Positions 12,205-24,757 are shown, numbered from the stretch's first letter. The stretch: DNA of 64,000 nt from Metellina segmentata (GCA_947359465.1 OX375872.1:77171100-77235099), one strand, 5' to 3'. A program made the numbers and translations. Notes: a model not told the origin generated them from the sequence alone.

Positions 12205-12400
12205 AAGTGGACGAGTGCTGAGGTTGTCCGGTCGGAAGAGTAACGAATTAGCAACCTGAGGGTTGCGAGTTCGAAACTAGAACCAATCGAAATCCGGGCA
12301 TGTGGTGGCGGATTCACGTTGAAACTTTCGTGGCCTGTAATGGCATTACGTTGGAGTGGGGTGGAAGTGTGCATGGTTATTAACGTCGCACTGGAGTGAC
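12205..12400 (+). repeat. tRNA-derived SINE with promoter boxes
   Basis: Head has a box B-like GGGTTGCGAGTTCGAAAC preceded by a tRNA-like arm. The body shows GTGGCCTGTAATGGC and the tail TTAACGTCGCACTGGAG. Degraded but in the right order. Confidence 0.55.
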
Positions 12401-12559
12401 AGAACGAGCTATTGGCGAGATAAAACTAAAAGGGTATGTATGGTGTTTTAATTAAAGCCGCACTTGATAAGCACAGGAGGCTAGTTGCGAGGTCAGGGAT
12501 CAAATCCGAACTGAAAGATCCCAGTACGTCTCCCACGTCAATTGAACCATGGTTAAGGT

Positions 12560-12745
12560 CGACCAACTGGTCTGGTGAGTTAAGGTGTTAGCCTCTATAT
12601 GGGAAGGTTCCTGGTTCGAATCCGGGTCAATGCATGGATGTTTGTACGCGTGTGGTGTAGAGGCCGCTGGTGCACCTTAAATCTGTCGTGGCCCAAAGTC
12701 CTCACGTTTTGTTGGTGTGGAAGTTTGGAGAGTGTGGTGCTAGTG
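12560..12745 (+). repeat. tRNA-derived SINE, head and body
   Basis: A good RNA polymerase III box B (GGTTCGAATCC) follows a box A-like TCTGGTGAGTTAAGGTG, then the family body AAATCTGTCGTGGCCCAAAG. The tail is missing. Confidence 0.65.
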
Positions 12746-12929
12746 GGATTACATTCTTTTGTCAAGACATTGTGTACAATTCTTTCTTGCAAAATTTAGG
12801 TTTCCATAAAAATCCAATTCTTTCCCAAACTCAAATTAAAATTCCTTATACGTTCTATTTAATCACAATTTGGAATCAATTCTACGCGAAGTGCGTGCTT
12901 GATCAGTATGAATGTAAATTCGGGCGTCG

Positions 12930-13322
12930 TAACAAATATAAACAATATCGCGTGATTGTGAGACGGTAGTAGCCAATCACAGCGAGTGTCTCGTTTTAAT
13001 CCCTGGATCACTTATCCTGCCGTTTGAGAATACGGTTCGTGATAATGCGCGAATTAACTCTTGCACGCGGATCTACTGATACTCGAGTTTACTCGAGACT
13101 TGTGAACATGGTCGCGTAATATTTTACTTCTATAAATACACCCTCTCAGAGAATGGACTGTTTTTTTCTTTGTTGATTTAACCGCGCAAAATGCGAGAAC
13201 GAAACTTTGAAAATTGAATTGATTTTTGAAAGAACGTTTTAATTAGACTAGGTGTATATTTATTTTAAAATTATTGTTATAAATTGTCATTCGACAATTT
13301 ATAAATAAAGGCGATTTTTGTG
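12930..13322 (+). mobile_element. Possible solo LTR
   Basis: In the order expected for a retrotransposon LTR: CCAATCA at 12973, TATAAATA at 13131, AATAAAG at 13304, the last next to a perfect 12-bp stem with a 4-base loop (13277-13304). No retrotransposon coding region is adjacent. The boundaries are estimates. Confidence 0.35.
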
Positions 13323-13454
13323 TTAGGTAGGTAGTTAGAAAATAGATATCGATAGGAATTATGATAAATACTGTTTATAAAATATCGCCAGTTTTGTTTT
13401 TAATCCTATTGAGCTCTGTGCCAAAAATGTCCAACCTTTTAAAAAACTTTGATC

Positions 13455-13698
13455 GTAATCCTCCAATTGGTTTCGACGAAATATCTCATCCATCAAGAAT
13501 TGACCAATTCTGCTAATGATGATACACATCGTCATCAAGATATTGGTGATGTTTTTATAATGACGAGATCAAGTTGTGGTCAGTTTTATTTTAATGACGA
13601 TATATCTCCTCCGAGAGATACTAGTCTCGTAAATGCGGTATGTCGTTTTGAAAACGACGAGATATCTCGTTGAGACATCGACCAGAATGGTTTTAAAT
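13455..13698. repeat. Palindrome-bearing MITE copy
   Basis: Begins CCTCCAATTGGTTTCGACG and has several GACGAGATATCTCGT units. The duplicate is at 28260-28498 in the partner block. Confidence 0.65.
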
Positions 13699-14926
13699 AG
13701 TTATATTACCACTTGTAATTTCACAAAATTCGATGAAATAATTCAAATTTCAATGTGTTGGTTATTGATAAAATTGACTCAAACAAAGGAAGAGACGGAT
13801 CGAAAATTTTGGTGTTGAAAAGCTCAAATGAATGCTTCTAATTGCTTATATAAATAAAATTAATGCTTTGAAATTTTAAGGTACATGTTATTCCTAGAAA
13901 TAAACTTTGAAATATTTTATCATTTCAGGGTTAATGAAATGCAAATACTAAAAGCTTTTTTAAATGTGATACCACATGGATTTTTTTGTGGATTTCGCTA
14001 TTCACGATTAACATGCGCATAATTAATCTCTTGCTATATAAATAAAAAATAAAAAAAAATTTAAATGTACAGATATTTTGCACAATTTTAGGTGATAAAT
14101 GGAAATTTTATTCTTTTAAATTCAAGATTAAGAAAAAAATTTAAGAGATTGATTTATCCAAAATTCTAAGCTTAGTGTTTTAGAAAAGGGCATATGAGTA
14201 TAGCATTAAAAAACAAATTTTTCAAATAACTTTTGTTTCAGAATTAATAAAAAATGTCAATATTTAAAAAATATGTACATTTAATACATGGACCCCCTTT
14301 ATGATTTAAACATAAAACATCTTTTTTTTTTATTCAGTCTCTTAGTTTTAGATTATATAGATATTCATATAAATTTTTGTGTGTTCAATAAGAAACTAAA
14401 ATGCATTCTAAATTTTGCGATTAAGTGAAACTCACAAAAACTTGTTGAATGATATAATATTTGGATTGTATGTTATTTTCTTTCGTTATATGCTCTTTCA
14501 CTCATACAATATTGTTAATTTACTTAACACTAAAATAATATACGATATCATTTCATTTGAATTAATGTAATTGATTTATGAACAGCCATGGTGACATGTA
14601 AACTTTTATCGAGAAGGGTTTCGATCAAAAGGATTGTTCAACAGAGCATTTCCAACATTTTAAAACCATTTCCGAAGTATTCAATCTATTTTATTTTAAC
14701 AAAATATTTTATTAGTAACAATACATTTCACATTATATTCACTAATCATAGTCATACCATAATTACATGATCTGTTCACTCTTTGAAATAGAAATAAAAA
14801 TTAGTTAAAATGGTAATCAATGCCACTTTACTATAGTTTATGATAATAAACTAAATAAAAACAAAGAATGGTGAATCGAGATAATTTTATATGGAATGCT
14901 ATAAAATAATTATGCTATATTAAAGT

Positions 14927-15068
14927 TCACTTGGGGCGACAGAATTCAAGAATAAATTTCTTGTACTCGGTCGTCGTTTCTGAATGAACTAAACAGCGAT
15001 TGTGGCAAAAAATAATATAAAACAAAAATAATAAGGCCCATTTAAAAATACTAGTTACTATCCACCAT
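14927..15068 (-). pseudogene. FAR copy B exon 12'
   Basis: Homologue of the last FAR exon. It starts WWIVTSIFKWALLFLFY and continues in a different frame from copy A to a TGA at 14927, giving a longer tail ending EFCRPK. The acceptor TTTCAG is intact. On its own this looks like a 92-residue open frame if the intron upstream is read through. Confidence 0.75.
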
Positions 15069-15858
15069 CTGAAATATAAAAACACAATTCGTGTCATTAA
15101 TTTTCTAAAATTTTTGAATTTGAAATTCAAAAATGAAAACAGTACTATTAAAATTTGTAAAATCAGTGTTACACATTGATTCAAAGTTGTACTGCCTAAG
15201 CACACAGAGTTGAATTATTCTAAGTAAACAAAGAATTACATTTTTCTAAGTACGTAAACATTGGTTCTTCGAACAGAACTGGCAATATCGAGCTATCACG
15301 TCAAGTGATCAAGCACTAACTGAGAAATTGGCAACGTTCCCTCCGCTTGCCATCATGAAACGCTAAGCCAATTAAAGAGCAGTGCCAACAACTGTCACAG
15401 AGATACGTAAGATGCAAACAGTATACCTTTCCCATAGTTCCGCATCCAAATAAGGAAACTAATCTAAATTTGAAAAAAGAGACAGTCTTTACAACATTTG
15501 TGAATTTTTTACAATACTGTCTCAAAAGATATACAATTTTGAAATAAATAAGTTTAAAATATAAAATAAATTTTTTGCATTTGTATATTTATTTGAACAA
15601 GACTATTTTAAGTTTTGAATTTGAAGGCGAACGAATTATTCTTTGTAAGCCACGATTATAGAGAGCGGGAGAAAGTGCACATTTGAAATCAAAACTGATA
15701 TTTGCTAAGATTTATGTCAACAAACTTAATTCTTAACGTGTTTCTTAACATGACTCTGTCAAAGTTTTCGATTTTTTATTACCCTGAATTCAATCGATGC
15801 CACGCCACTGCTTGATTTGTAATATTTCTATTATTAGAAATTTAATAGAGGAACTTTC

Positions 15859-15986
15859 ATATGTGCTTTCTTTTGGGCATAAGGTATATTGGTAGGATCC
15901 TCGTGAGCAAGAAACTTGCGTCCCCCTAACAGACAGTGATCCAAATATAAACCCCAATCTAAGTTATCTGTGTCCAAATAAAAGAT
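15859..15986 (-). pseudogene. FAR copy B exon 11' (donor lost)
   Basis: 128 nt reading IFYLDTDNLDWGLYLDHC and GGRKFLAHEDP without interruption. The donor dinucleotide is GA where copy A has GT. Confidence 0.85.
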
Positions 15987-17279
15987 CTGGAAATAATGTA
16001 TATATATTAGTCATATATTAGGTGAAGTTGGTACGTATACCAACACAAAGAAGGCTCTAAACTCAATTAATACATTTTGGTACTTTTGTTGATCATGCAT
16101 AATTCAAACATGGCCTTTTGTGAAACGACGATAGTGATATTTTTTAGATTAATTTTTAAAAATCTATATTTTCTGCGTTAGCGGACGGAATAATTGATAT
16201 AATTTATCGAATACTGTAAACACTATTTTAATCAAACAAGAATTGAAATTATTCAAAGTAATCAACACACAACCATATAACGTTACTTGAACAGAGATCA
16301 TTTAGCTTGATTGATTAGTTTGTGTGTTGTTTGGTCTATGTGGCTAATTAATCAAATTGACGCATTAGAGAGCCATTAAAATACTTTTTTCAATTTTCTA
16401 TTTTCCCTTAAGATTTTAGAAAAGTCATTTGTTATCTTATAAAGAATATTTGTAATTATGATTTTATAACTGTATTCCTTAAAGTAGAATTTAAAATATT
16501 GATATTTTTTGCAAAAATTCCTTTAAAAGCTTTGATGTTAGTCATGTTTTAGTGATTAGTGAGGTCGTGCTCGCGGTATAACTGCAATTTTTTACTTCAT
16601 AAGGCATTTTCTATATATTTCTTTCAGAATACATTCAATACATTTCTACTTTATAAAACGCTCAATAAATATTTACTTTCCGAGTTATATTAATATGTTT
16701 ACTACCCTTGATATGTTTTGTGTATGTATATAACTTGATTTTTTAATTTTCGTCGGAATTTGAACCCTCTGAATTGTTTTTTAACACGCAAGACTTTACT
16801 TTTACATACGAAAACAAGCTTGTGAGTAAGGAGGTTACATCACAAATGAAACCGATTCCCATTTGTCGTACATGGATAGATATTAAGTAGTTGAAAAATT
16901 CACATTTCTTCTACAAAGAATGTCCTAAAGGAGATTGTAAATTTTCTAAAAATATAAAATGTTGATGCATTTTTCAAAATTATTTATTTTAGTCATGCTA
17001 TGATGTAATTTTTTTTAGTAAACTCAGAAACGTTTTTAACAAAATAATGTAGAGCGAAAGTTTTGGTAATGTAACTTCACTTTTCTTTCTGGAACTAGCG
17101 TGTCTTTGTAACTCCAATTTAAAACATTCTACGATGCACCAATGTAATTTTGTTCGGCTACTTGATATAACTTTCGTGATAGACCTAATTTTTATTTTAT
17201 TTGAGTGATGTCTACTTTTATATTATAACAGTTTTTTTTAAAGCATAATCGGAAAATCTTAATTCCCGAAAAGGAGCTA

Positions 17280-19110
17280 CAACAAACGAATACAATATGA
17301 CCTTAGTGAGATTCGACCCAGTTCGAAAATTACCAACAGAACTTCTCAATACCCGTTTTTGGTTTCAATTTTTCCTTAACGAAAGTGGTTTTTAAGTAGA
17401 TTTCCGAAATGACACCAAATTGCTGTTGCGCTGAAGGAAATAGGATGCGAATGTTTACAAAAATGTATTGCTTTATTTATTCCATCTAATAATTGGAAGA
17501 TGGCGATGCTATTGGTTTTCCGTTCCAACAGAAGATATTAAGGATGAATGAAACTAGGTGTGATAACTTTTTGAAGGGTCACATTTGGATATTAAAAGTA
17601 TTAACTGGGCCTAAACTTAGACAGAAACATGATAATATTCCTTAATGACAAGCAGTCGTGACCTATTCTTTTTCCTGAAGTAAAAACTAGGTAAACTATT
17701 AGGGTTTAAAATAAGGAGCTTATTGAATGGAGGTTCTGTTTTTGATATTGAAAGGGCCTATACTCAAACAGGACCACAAAAATAATATTTTACATTGACA
17801 TACCTACTTGGTTAAAAACTATAAAACTAGGAAACTTGGGTTAGGTTTTAAACTCGGAGAACTTGTTAAGTGGATGGTCACATTTAATTAGTTTCGGAAG
17901 GGCCATATTTGGCCGAGTTACGTCAAACAGAACACAAACAATTTCAAGTAATTGTGAAAAGAAAGAATATAGAGGAGAAAGATGAGAAAGATCGCTTAGG
18001 AATCCTGGGGTCGCGACCCCCATATTTACGAGAGGCAGAAAAGTTATAGTAAATAGGTGAAGAAATAATTATTTTACGGTGACATGCAGTTGAGGCCTAC
18101 TTTCTTTCCAGAAGTATATGTGTTACCGGCAATGAATGAAAAGCAAGCATTATATAGAATGCCTGGCGTTTTGAGGGAAAGTATGAAGTATCCGAATTAT
18201 TTTAATACGAGTATTATATATACTTTTCGTATATATATAGGCATTGTATAAACCTATTGTATATACCTATGAATTATATAGAATGAAAAATGCTATTTAG
18301 GCAAAGTGTTAAAAGATTGTCATGAAAAGGCTTTTATTGAAAAGACGTACATGAAAAAAGAAGAATTACAAAATAAAGTAAAGGACTTTCTTATTGAGGA
18401 AAATGGACGTTACAAATATGAACCTACTTGTTGCAGCAAGGAAGGAAATAATTATAATTTAAATTGAATTTAATTGCTCACGAAAAAAGTAAAACTTTAA
18501 AAGAGGCAAAGGCCTTCATTAAAAATAAATAAATGGAAAAAGAAAATATCAAATAAAATACCAAACTTTCTTAATGAAAATAATAAGAGAAAAAAATTAA
18601 TCTATTTGAGTTGCAACAAGGAAGGCGTAAATGGAATTTTGAATTGCATCTTATTGCAAAAAATTGCATTACGAGATAAGCGTTTAATGGTTATGTGGCA
18701 TTTCCTTAATTGTATAGTTATAATTACTTGTATTAATTTACCCTTCGACCTCCCAACAAATGTTACAGTTCAGATAAGGTTTCTTGAGGCATTATGCCCA
18801 TTCTGACGGCATTTAAAAGTACTGCCGTCTTCTAAAATGTTACCTGAAGTATGATCACGATAATTTTAAATAAAGCTAAAATGATAAAGCATCATAACTA
18901 AGAAAAACTGTAGTGATGTTTTGGCAACGGTAACTCTCACCATCTTCAAATGCGGCCATTCATTACCAGTGTTTTTATAATACAAGTAAATAAGCCTGGC
19001 AGAAAACGGTCTAGCAGATTCAGTACAGAACATAATTGATACTATAAGATAAATTGTGAAAACCTTTAATGACGAATCCTGAAGGATAATCATCGTAAAA
19101 ACTCTATTGA
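17280..19110. other. Extra 1.85 kb in FAR copy B, absent from copy A
   Basis: Flanking sequence aligns with 32190-32245, where this segment is missing. It contains a SINE scrap at about 17885 and an internal degenerate duplication (about 18340-18480 and 18530-18660, both with AAACTTTCTTA/GGACTTTCTTA and GCAACAAGGAAGG/GCAGCAAGGAAGG). No transposon ends recognised; it may be a deletion in copy A. Confidence 0.5.
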
Positions 19111-19158
19111 TTTCATAAAAGTTTAGTGCTAAGTGAAGTAATAACGTAACAGTCTTAC

Positions 19159-19288
19159 CTCTGCATCTCCTTCCGTAAGACTTTTTTTTAAAAGTATTGT
19201 AGTTCTCCAATTTCCAAATTCAAGGTATCGTACCAATTCTGAGGAACAGATTGTAGACTAAATTTGTTTTGATTTAAACTCAACAAAT
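19159..19288 (-). pseudogene. FAR copy B exon 10' (stop codon)
   Basis: Acceptor TTACAG and donor GTAAGA are kept, but one base is lost about seven bases in and the frame reaches TAG after roughly ten codons. The segment coding KKSLTE-DAE at the end is still recognisable. Confidence 0.83.
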
Positions 19289-20151
19289 CTGTAAAAAAAT
19301 TAGAAGGTATAACTCACATGAAGGTGAATGCGTTAGGTAATGTCTAAGCCACGGATTCTTAAGTGCTAAAATTTAAAATTGTGTATTTTTAACTTATGTG
19401 ACTGTATCAACTTCAAACTGAGTTCAATCCAAAGAATGACAACTTTCAAGGGATTTTCTATTAACCAAATGAATTCACATCCGTGTAGCCCTAAATTCAT
19501 TGGTACGAACGAATTCACTCGGATCCATATATTCGTCGTAAATAGGTGTACACAAGCCTGACATTACGCCCTCATTAATTAACAACCTGTGCGATAATTA
19601 CCCTCGTTAAATGAAGTTTTCAGCTATGTTGGTATATCATGATTATTGTAATTGTTAATATGTTCAGATATTGTGCTATTGTATTTTAAATAAATATATG
19701 TATGATCGCATAGATCAACCATCTGAGAAGTCGCAGTAGATGAGGGATAGCACTAATCATTTTACCTCCACCACAATGATGACCTCAACTATGAATACCC
19801 ATAGACATTCTAATGAAACAGACGGAGCATGGCGTACAGATTCGTATTATATCTTCCAATAGCTCGACTCTAAGATCTCCGGATGAAGATAATGTGATAA
19901 TGGAATAAAACACGAACACACACTGACGATCATAATGAAAAGGAGTAGTATTTCGTTAACTAATCAACTCAAGTTTATTTCCTAAGTTAAAATTGCCTAT
20001 ATCCTATATTTCTGAGATATAACGTCAGCAACTTCATGTAAATACTCCGTCTATTTCATTACAAGTTTAGGAATTTCTTGACACACAAAACATTATCCTT
20101 CAAGAACGCAATGCTTCTATATGGTGAGCAATTCATGAGACAGATTCCACT

Positions 20152-20392
20152 TTAACCCTTCTGATGATTATCTAGATGAGGTATCTCGTCATTACCTAAA
20201 CTGATCTGACCTAGATGGACGAGATATCTCGTCATTAGAAGAAAACTGACTAGGTCTTGATCTTGTTATCATAGATTGGCAATCTCTTGAGTACGAGATC
20301 TCTCGTCAACCTGCTATATTTGTTGGCATATTGGCAGAATTGGTCAGAACTTGATGGACTAATTGTCTCATCGAAACCACTTGGAAGGTTAA
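20152..20392. repeat. Palindrome-bearing MITE, TTAA-flanked
   Basis: 241 bp including TTAA at each end. The left end reads TTAACCCTTCTG and the right end CCACTTGGAAGGTTAA. A perfect 16-bp palindrome GACGAGATATCTCGTC is at 20218-20233. The partner copy is at about 33285-33508. Confidence 0.75.
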
Positions 20393-20636
20393 GTAACAAC
20401 AGGAGCGTCCAGTGAATGCCGAGATCTTTCTACAGCAGATTTCTTTCTTAACCTGCTATCAACTGTTTCTCATAAACAAAAGCGTATCACTACTTGGCTA
20501 ATGAGAATTGCTCCAGCCCCCTGTAGCTCCATGGTTTTTCAGTCCTTCCGACTATTCAATACTTTCTATACGGGTGTGTCCTCAACTTTATGATGTTGAG
20601 AGTTAAATGTCCTAGATCAATGGTCCGTACGAACCC

Positions 20637-22260
20637 CCAGGGGTCCGCTGAGGGGTCTGTGGCAAATTAAATTAATTTGGGGTGCATGGGATAACGTCGG
20701 AGGGTCCGCGAAAGGTTTAGTATTAAGTAAAATAATTGTGACCCAATTTCATTATTATGAATTCAAAAATAACTAACAATAAATAAATTGGTAGTGATTC
20801 ATAACGTCCTGAGTAAATAAATAATTTATTTTATTTTCTTATATCTTAAATTTGCGTCTTTTTTTACTGATATTAGTATGATGCGAGACGTAGAAAAAAT
20901 GCAGATAATATAGTGTTGAATATTTAAAATGTGGCTTTATTCCGTTATCAGGAATTAGTTCTTTACCTATGTGACTTCTATGCAATAAAATTTTGTCAAA
21001 CGAATCAATGAAACTTCCTAAGCTAAAGAAATATTTGACAAAAGTCCATAGCGACAAAAATAATTCAGATTTACCTTTTTAAAATAGTCAAATAAAATAT
21101 TTGAAAACACTGTCATTGCGACACCTCTTAGCAACAACATCTGAGCGAGATGACGATAGACTACGTGCTTCTTATAACATTTATTTACTGATCGCAAAGT
21201 CCGAAAAGCCGCACACCATTAGTTAAGAACGTATTATACCTGCTATAATTGAGGTAATACGTACCGTGCTGCAGAAACCAGCTTTCGATATTTCGAATTT
21301 CACTGAGTAATAATACAGTACAGAGAAGGATTGACGAAATGGCGCTCAATGATTACAAAATTCTTTATGTGAGTACTTAAACACATCTGAATTCTCGATA
21401 CAGCTTATCAAATATTTTGAAACTGTTACGAAAGGTGGAGCAATATTGAATGAATTAAAAAGATTTTTCGATTTAAAAGCTATACCCCCTTGAGTAATAT
21501 CCTCTCCGTTGCTAATGACGGTGCTCCGGCAGTGGTAAGACGACACCGAGGCCTTCTGGCATGCTTAAAAGAAGCTATTATCTGTACATTGTGTCATTCA
21601 TCGACAGCATTTAGTCGCCAAAAATATGAGTGAACGCTTTCATGGCTCACTAGATTATGTCATTAGTGGAGTTAATAGAATCAAAATTAATGCCTTAAAT
21701 GTGAGTGATTATTTGCACAACTTTGATTGGAAAATGATGAAGGTTATAATAGTTTACTACTTAGCATGGAAATTCGTTGATCTAAAAGTGCATGTTTAGA
21801 TCGTTTTTATGCACTATTTTTTTCAGAGTTGGAATTTCTGGAAAGTAAAGACAATGATTTTCGGCTCAATTTAAAATTTATTTTAAAAAATGACAGAGCT
21901 TATATTACTAATTTATTTGCCAAATTTAACGAAACCAATTTGAACTACAAGGGAATCAATTAAATTTAATCAAAATTAAAAGTATAATGTCTGCTTTTGT
22001 TACAAAACTTTTGCTATACAACTTGGGGAGAGAAGAATGCTCTCAGTTTCCAAATCAAAAACAAGATGTCAACACTTAACGTTCCTTTATTCTGACCTCT
22101 GAACATTGGCAAGCTATCACGAATAAGAAAGCTGCGCTTTTTATTGCCCCGAAAAAAATCAACGATTATCCGTAAATAATCGAGATATAGATATAAGGAA
22201 CATTTCAATCGAAAGCTCTCTCTGAGACCTCTCCAACGAGTGTATTTACGTCTAAATTCA
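20637..22260 (+). pseudogene. hAT transposase pseudogene (ZBED/FAM200 type)
   Basis: Translating in shifting frames gives a BED-like segment (YLKCGFIPLSG, then SLPMCLLCNKILSNESM, LKKYLTKVHSDK), then RASYNIYLLIAKSEKPHTI, GAPAVV-RHRGLLACLKEA, CVIHRQHLVAKNMSERFHGS and LDYVISGVNRIKINAL. This is the order of the hAT transposases related to ZBED5, SCAND3 and FAM200. Many frameshifts and stops. The left end reads CAGGGGTCCGC, a hAT-like terminus at 20642. It interrupts FAR copy B between exons 8' and 10'. Confidence 0.82.
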
Positions 22261-22384
22261 GCAAAGGCAAGTGCTATTTATTTTTAAAACCATAATTCAT
22301 AGAACTGAATTAAAACTAAATTGCCTCCATTGCTGATGCTCCTTCAATCATTGTTGCAATAGTCAGCATCAATACAATCTACTA

Positions 22385-22385
<1 letters not shown>

Positions 22386-22430
<45 letters not shown>
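22386..22430. repeat. (TA)n microsatellite
   Basis: An uninterrupted run of about 22 TA units. Shorter runs are at 40751-40766 and 47261-47296. Confidence 0.9.
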
Positions 22431-22432
<2 letters not shown>

Positions 22433-22439
22433 CCCCAGC

Positions 22440-23766
22440 ATACTTCAAAATTCATACCACATCTTTTTTCCCCTGCGCAGTAACCAAAAACTTGGAGATA
22501 CAAACTGCCTGTTTCCACCACTGGATAGAGTTACAGAAGCACTCTGACTCTTCACTTTGGAGCGTTTCTGAGGACAAACTAGTGCCTCTGGTAATCACGG
22601 TTCAATAGGAGGATCTACTGGTGGACTATTGGTTCTGGTCCGCTATTTGTGACCTTTCATTACCCACACAGTTAGAGAAAATTGTACTCTAGAAACTCAA
22701 TCATCTATTAACTGTTCGGCTATTGGGATTATTGGTTAATTATTTTGTAATCGAATGCTAAAATGCATTTATAATCTGTGTTTAAAAACTGTTCCTTAAA
22801 TTGTTAATTGGCAATATCCGGAAAATTTGGATTCATGTTCTAACTGATTTCTGTATCTGTTTCGGTGGTGATTTATTGTTATAGTACTATATTGACAGTT
22901 GTTTTCGAAGTCTCATTGACCTCACTGTATAATGAACACAGTCTCACAACCAACAACATCGACTGAGTCCTTTGACAGGGAAACCCCGGCAGATAACATA
23001 GACCTTGTAGAAATAGAGGGGACTTTAAGTTTTTCTCGCCAACTAAACTTGATGCTGCCCGAAAATCCTTCGAGAAATAAAATTATTTTATTAGAACTGC
23101 GATGGGATCATATAAAGAGTTAATTGAACTGATATGTACAAAGGGTACTAAGGCTGACACTCAAGAACTAAGAACTACTATGAGAGCCAGGGCGTTAGAA
23201 TTACTTGAGGTAATTGTACAACAACAATCCCTTATAGCGTCACTTCATGGTAACAACGAAGTATATAAAAAAACCTTTGAGACCAAGCTCGAGCGGAGGG
23301 ATCCACAGCCAACCCCGACTTACGCGGATAAACTCAAAACTAAAAGAGACAGGAATAGAAGTAGGAGCCGAAGTCAACAAAGGCGCAACTTTGAGGCCAC
23401 CAAGGAAGCAACAACTTCGGCCGAAACGCGCCGTTTACTGCGTACCAATATAAACGTTGAGAATTTAAACATAGGCATACGAAAGGTCATTGACATAACA
23501 AACGGAGGGGTGGCTAAAGAGACTGGATCCGGAGAGGAATTGGAAAGGATCATCACGGAAATAAACAAAAACGATGAATTAAATAAAAACTCAAGGTTAA
23601 CCAATCCAGGAGGAGAAATCCCCAAATTATTCTAAGTGATGTCCCCGAAGGAACATTGGAGGAGGAATTAACAGAAAAAATAGACAGCTTCTCAGGGGAA
23701 AACCATACACCATCGATTATCATGAGAACTAGGTTTAAAAACCGTGGGAACCATAACTGGGCATAA
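22440..23766 (+). mobile_element. Non-LTR retrotransposon 5' end with ORF1
   Basis: A likely 5' UTR is followed by a start codon at 22932 and an ORF1 that shifts frame at about 23100 and again at about 23634. The protein has a coiled-coil-like middle, TPTYADKLKTKRDRN and an Arg/Ser run (NRSRSRSQQRR), then a segment ending LSDVPEGTLEEELTEKI, typical of jockey/CR1-like ORF1 nucleic-acid-binding proteins. It stops abruptly at 23766 where the inverted Tc1/FAR segment begins. The reverse transcriptase part is absent. Confidence 0.65.
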
Positions 23767-24056
23767 ATCCGAGGCATAAATCAATGAGAAACGATTTAGC
23801 CAACACAACAGCATGAGTCGAAATGAATTTGCTGCGCTACTGGATGTCCTTTTATGCACAGGTATGCAGCAAGTTTGAGAGCTGCCCTGCACGTTACTCA
23901 TGCTCAAACGATTCTGAAAATTTGATCATTTGTATTTCACACGCAGATGTACCTCTCCTCCAAATTTCATGTATACCGTTCTACTCCTTCAGGTGCAACT
24001 TTTTTTTGTCTTAGAGTGTGTTTTTGATTTATATATGACTGCGCAACAAAATTCAC
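23767..24056 (-). pseudogene. Tc1 5' end, inverted copy
   Basis: Reverse complement of the 5' end of the intron-8 Tc1 (terminus ACTCTAAGACAAAAAAAGTT). It carries only the leader and the first bases of the transposase frame. Confidence 0.65.
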
Positions 24057-24359
24057 GTAACGCAACAAGAAAGGAAATTACAAAAAATGAATCAAATAAA
24101 GGATCATAAATGCTCTGGTTGTATTAGCTTGTTTCATAGGATTGAAATTCTTGAATCGATTTATGGTTCCAGGAAATCATGCAAATTTAGAGTAAAAAAG
24201 TTATGTCCAAAGTAATTTTTCTATACTACTACTATAGGAATTTATTTAACTCATTCATCAATAAAAATAATTTTTGTATGATTAATGACCAATTGATTTA
24301 GTTATGATTATGGCGAATTGGTCAATCGTAATTATCGTTAGCCATGATTAAAATGTTGG

Positions 24360-24576
24360 TTAACCCTACAAGTGCTTCGAGATATCTCGTTCATCAAGAT
24401 CTAACTAACTTTTCTAATAACTACATATCTAATGTTCAAGATACTGCCGATTTTGTATGATGACGCGATCAAGATCTGCTCAGTTGTTCTAGTGACTAGA
24501 TATCTCGTCCATCAAAATTTGGGTTAATTTTGCAAATGACAAGATACCTCGTCCAGATAAAAACCAGGATGATTAA
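24360..24576. repeat. Palindrome-bearing MITE, TTAA-flanked
   Basis: 217 bp, left end TTAACCCTACAAG, right end AACCAGGATGATTAA. It lies in the inverted FAR intron segment; the reverse-orientation partner is at 35323-35544, also TTAA-flanked. Confidence 0.75.
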
Positions 24577-24757
24577 CAAATCAATCGATTGGAAAATTAG
24601 TTTATTATACAACCCCTCAACTCTACAAGCTATAATTATAATGACGAAGTGAAAATTCGAATTAAATCCAATTGATTTACAAGTACTTTAATCATTCATA
24701 ACTTTTTTACTGTCATCTTTTTTAGAAGTTTTTTTTTTAAATATCAAACATTTTCAG

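Larger units (their letters stand above)
13358..20630. repeat. Duplicated block, left copy (FAR B exons 10'-12' and 3' flank)
   Basis: Direct-orientation match to 28163-33745 across exons, introns, MITEs and 3' flank. It contains an extra 1.85 kb (about 17280-19110) not in the other copy and lacks the LINE tail present there. The match stops at a hAT terminus (20637). Confidence 0.85.

Noticed and set aside
12560..12640. Possible tRNA gene with GGTTCGAATCC
   Set aside because: Same SINE family; the sequence after box B is the SINE body rather than an acceptor stem.
14927..15205. A stand-alone 92-residue membrane protein
   Set aside because: The frame crosses an intron acceptor; the part from 15068 is the last exon of FAR copy B.
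18866..19210. A 114-residue open frame on the minus strand
   Set aside because: It begins within FAR exon 10' in the wrong frame and runs through the donor into the intron.
20218..20233. GACGAGATATCTCGTC as a transcription-factor operator
   Set aside because: It always occurs inside the MITE family and at the same relative positions, so it is part of a repeat rather than a gene-specific control site.
23374..23907. Minus-strand open frames over the LINE ORF1
   Set aside because: They are antisense to the ORF1 frame, which has the expected composition; no motif in these frames.
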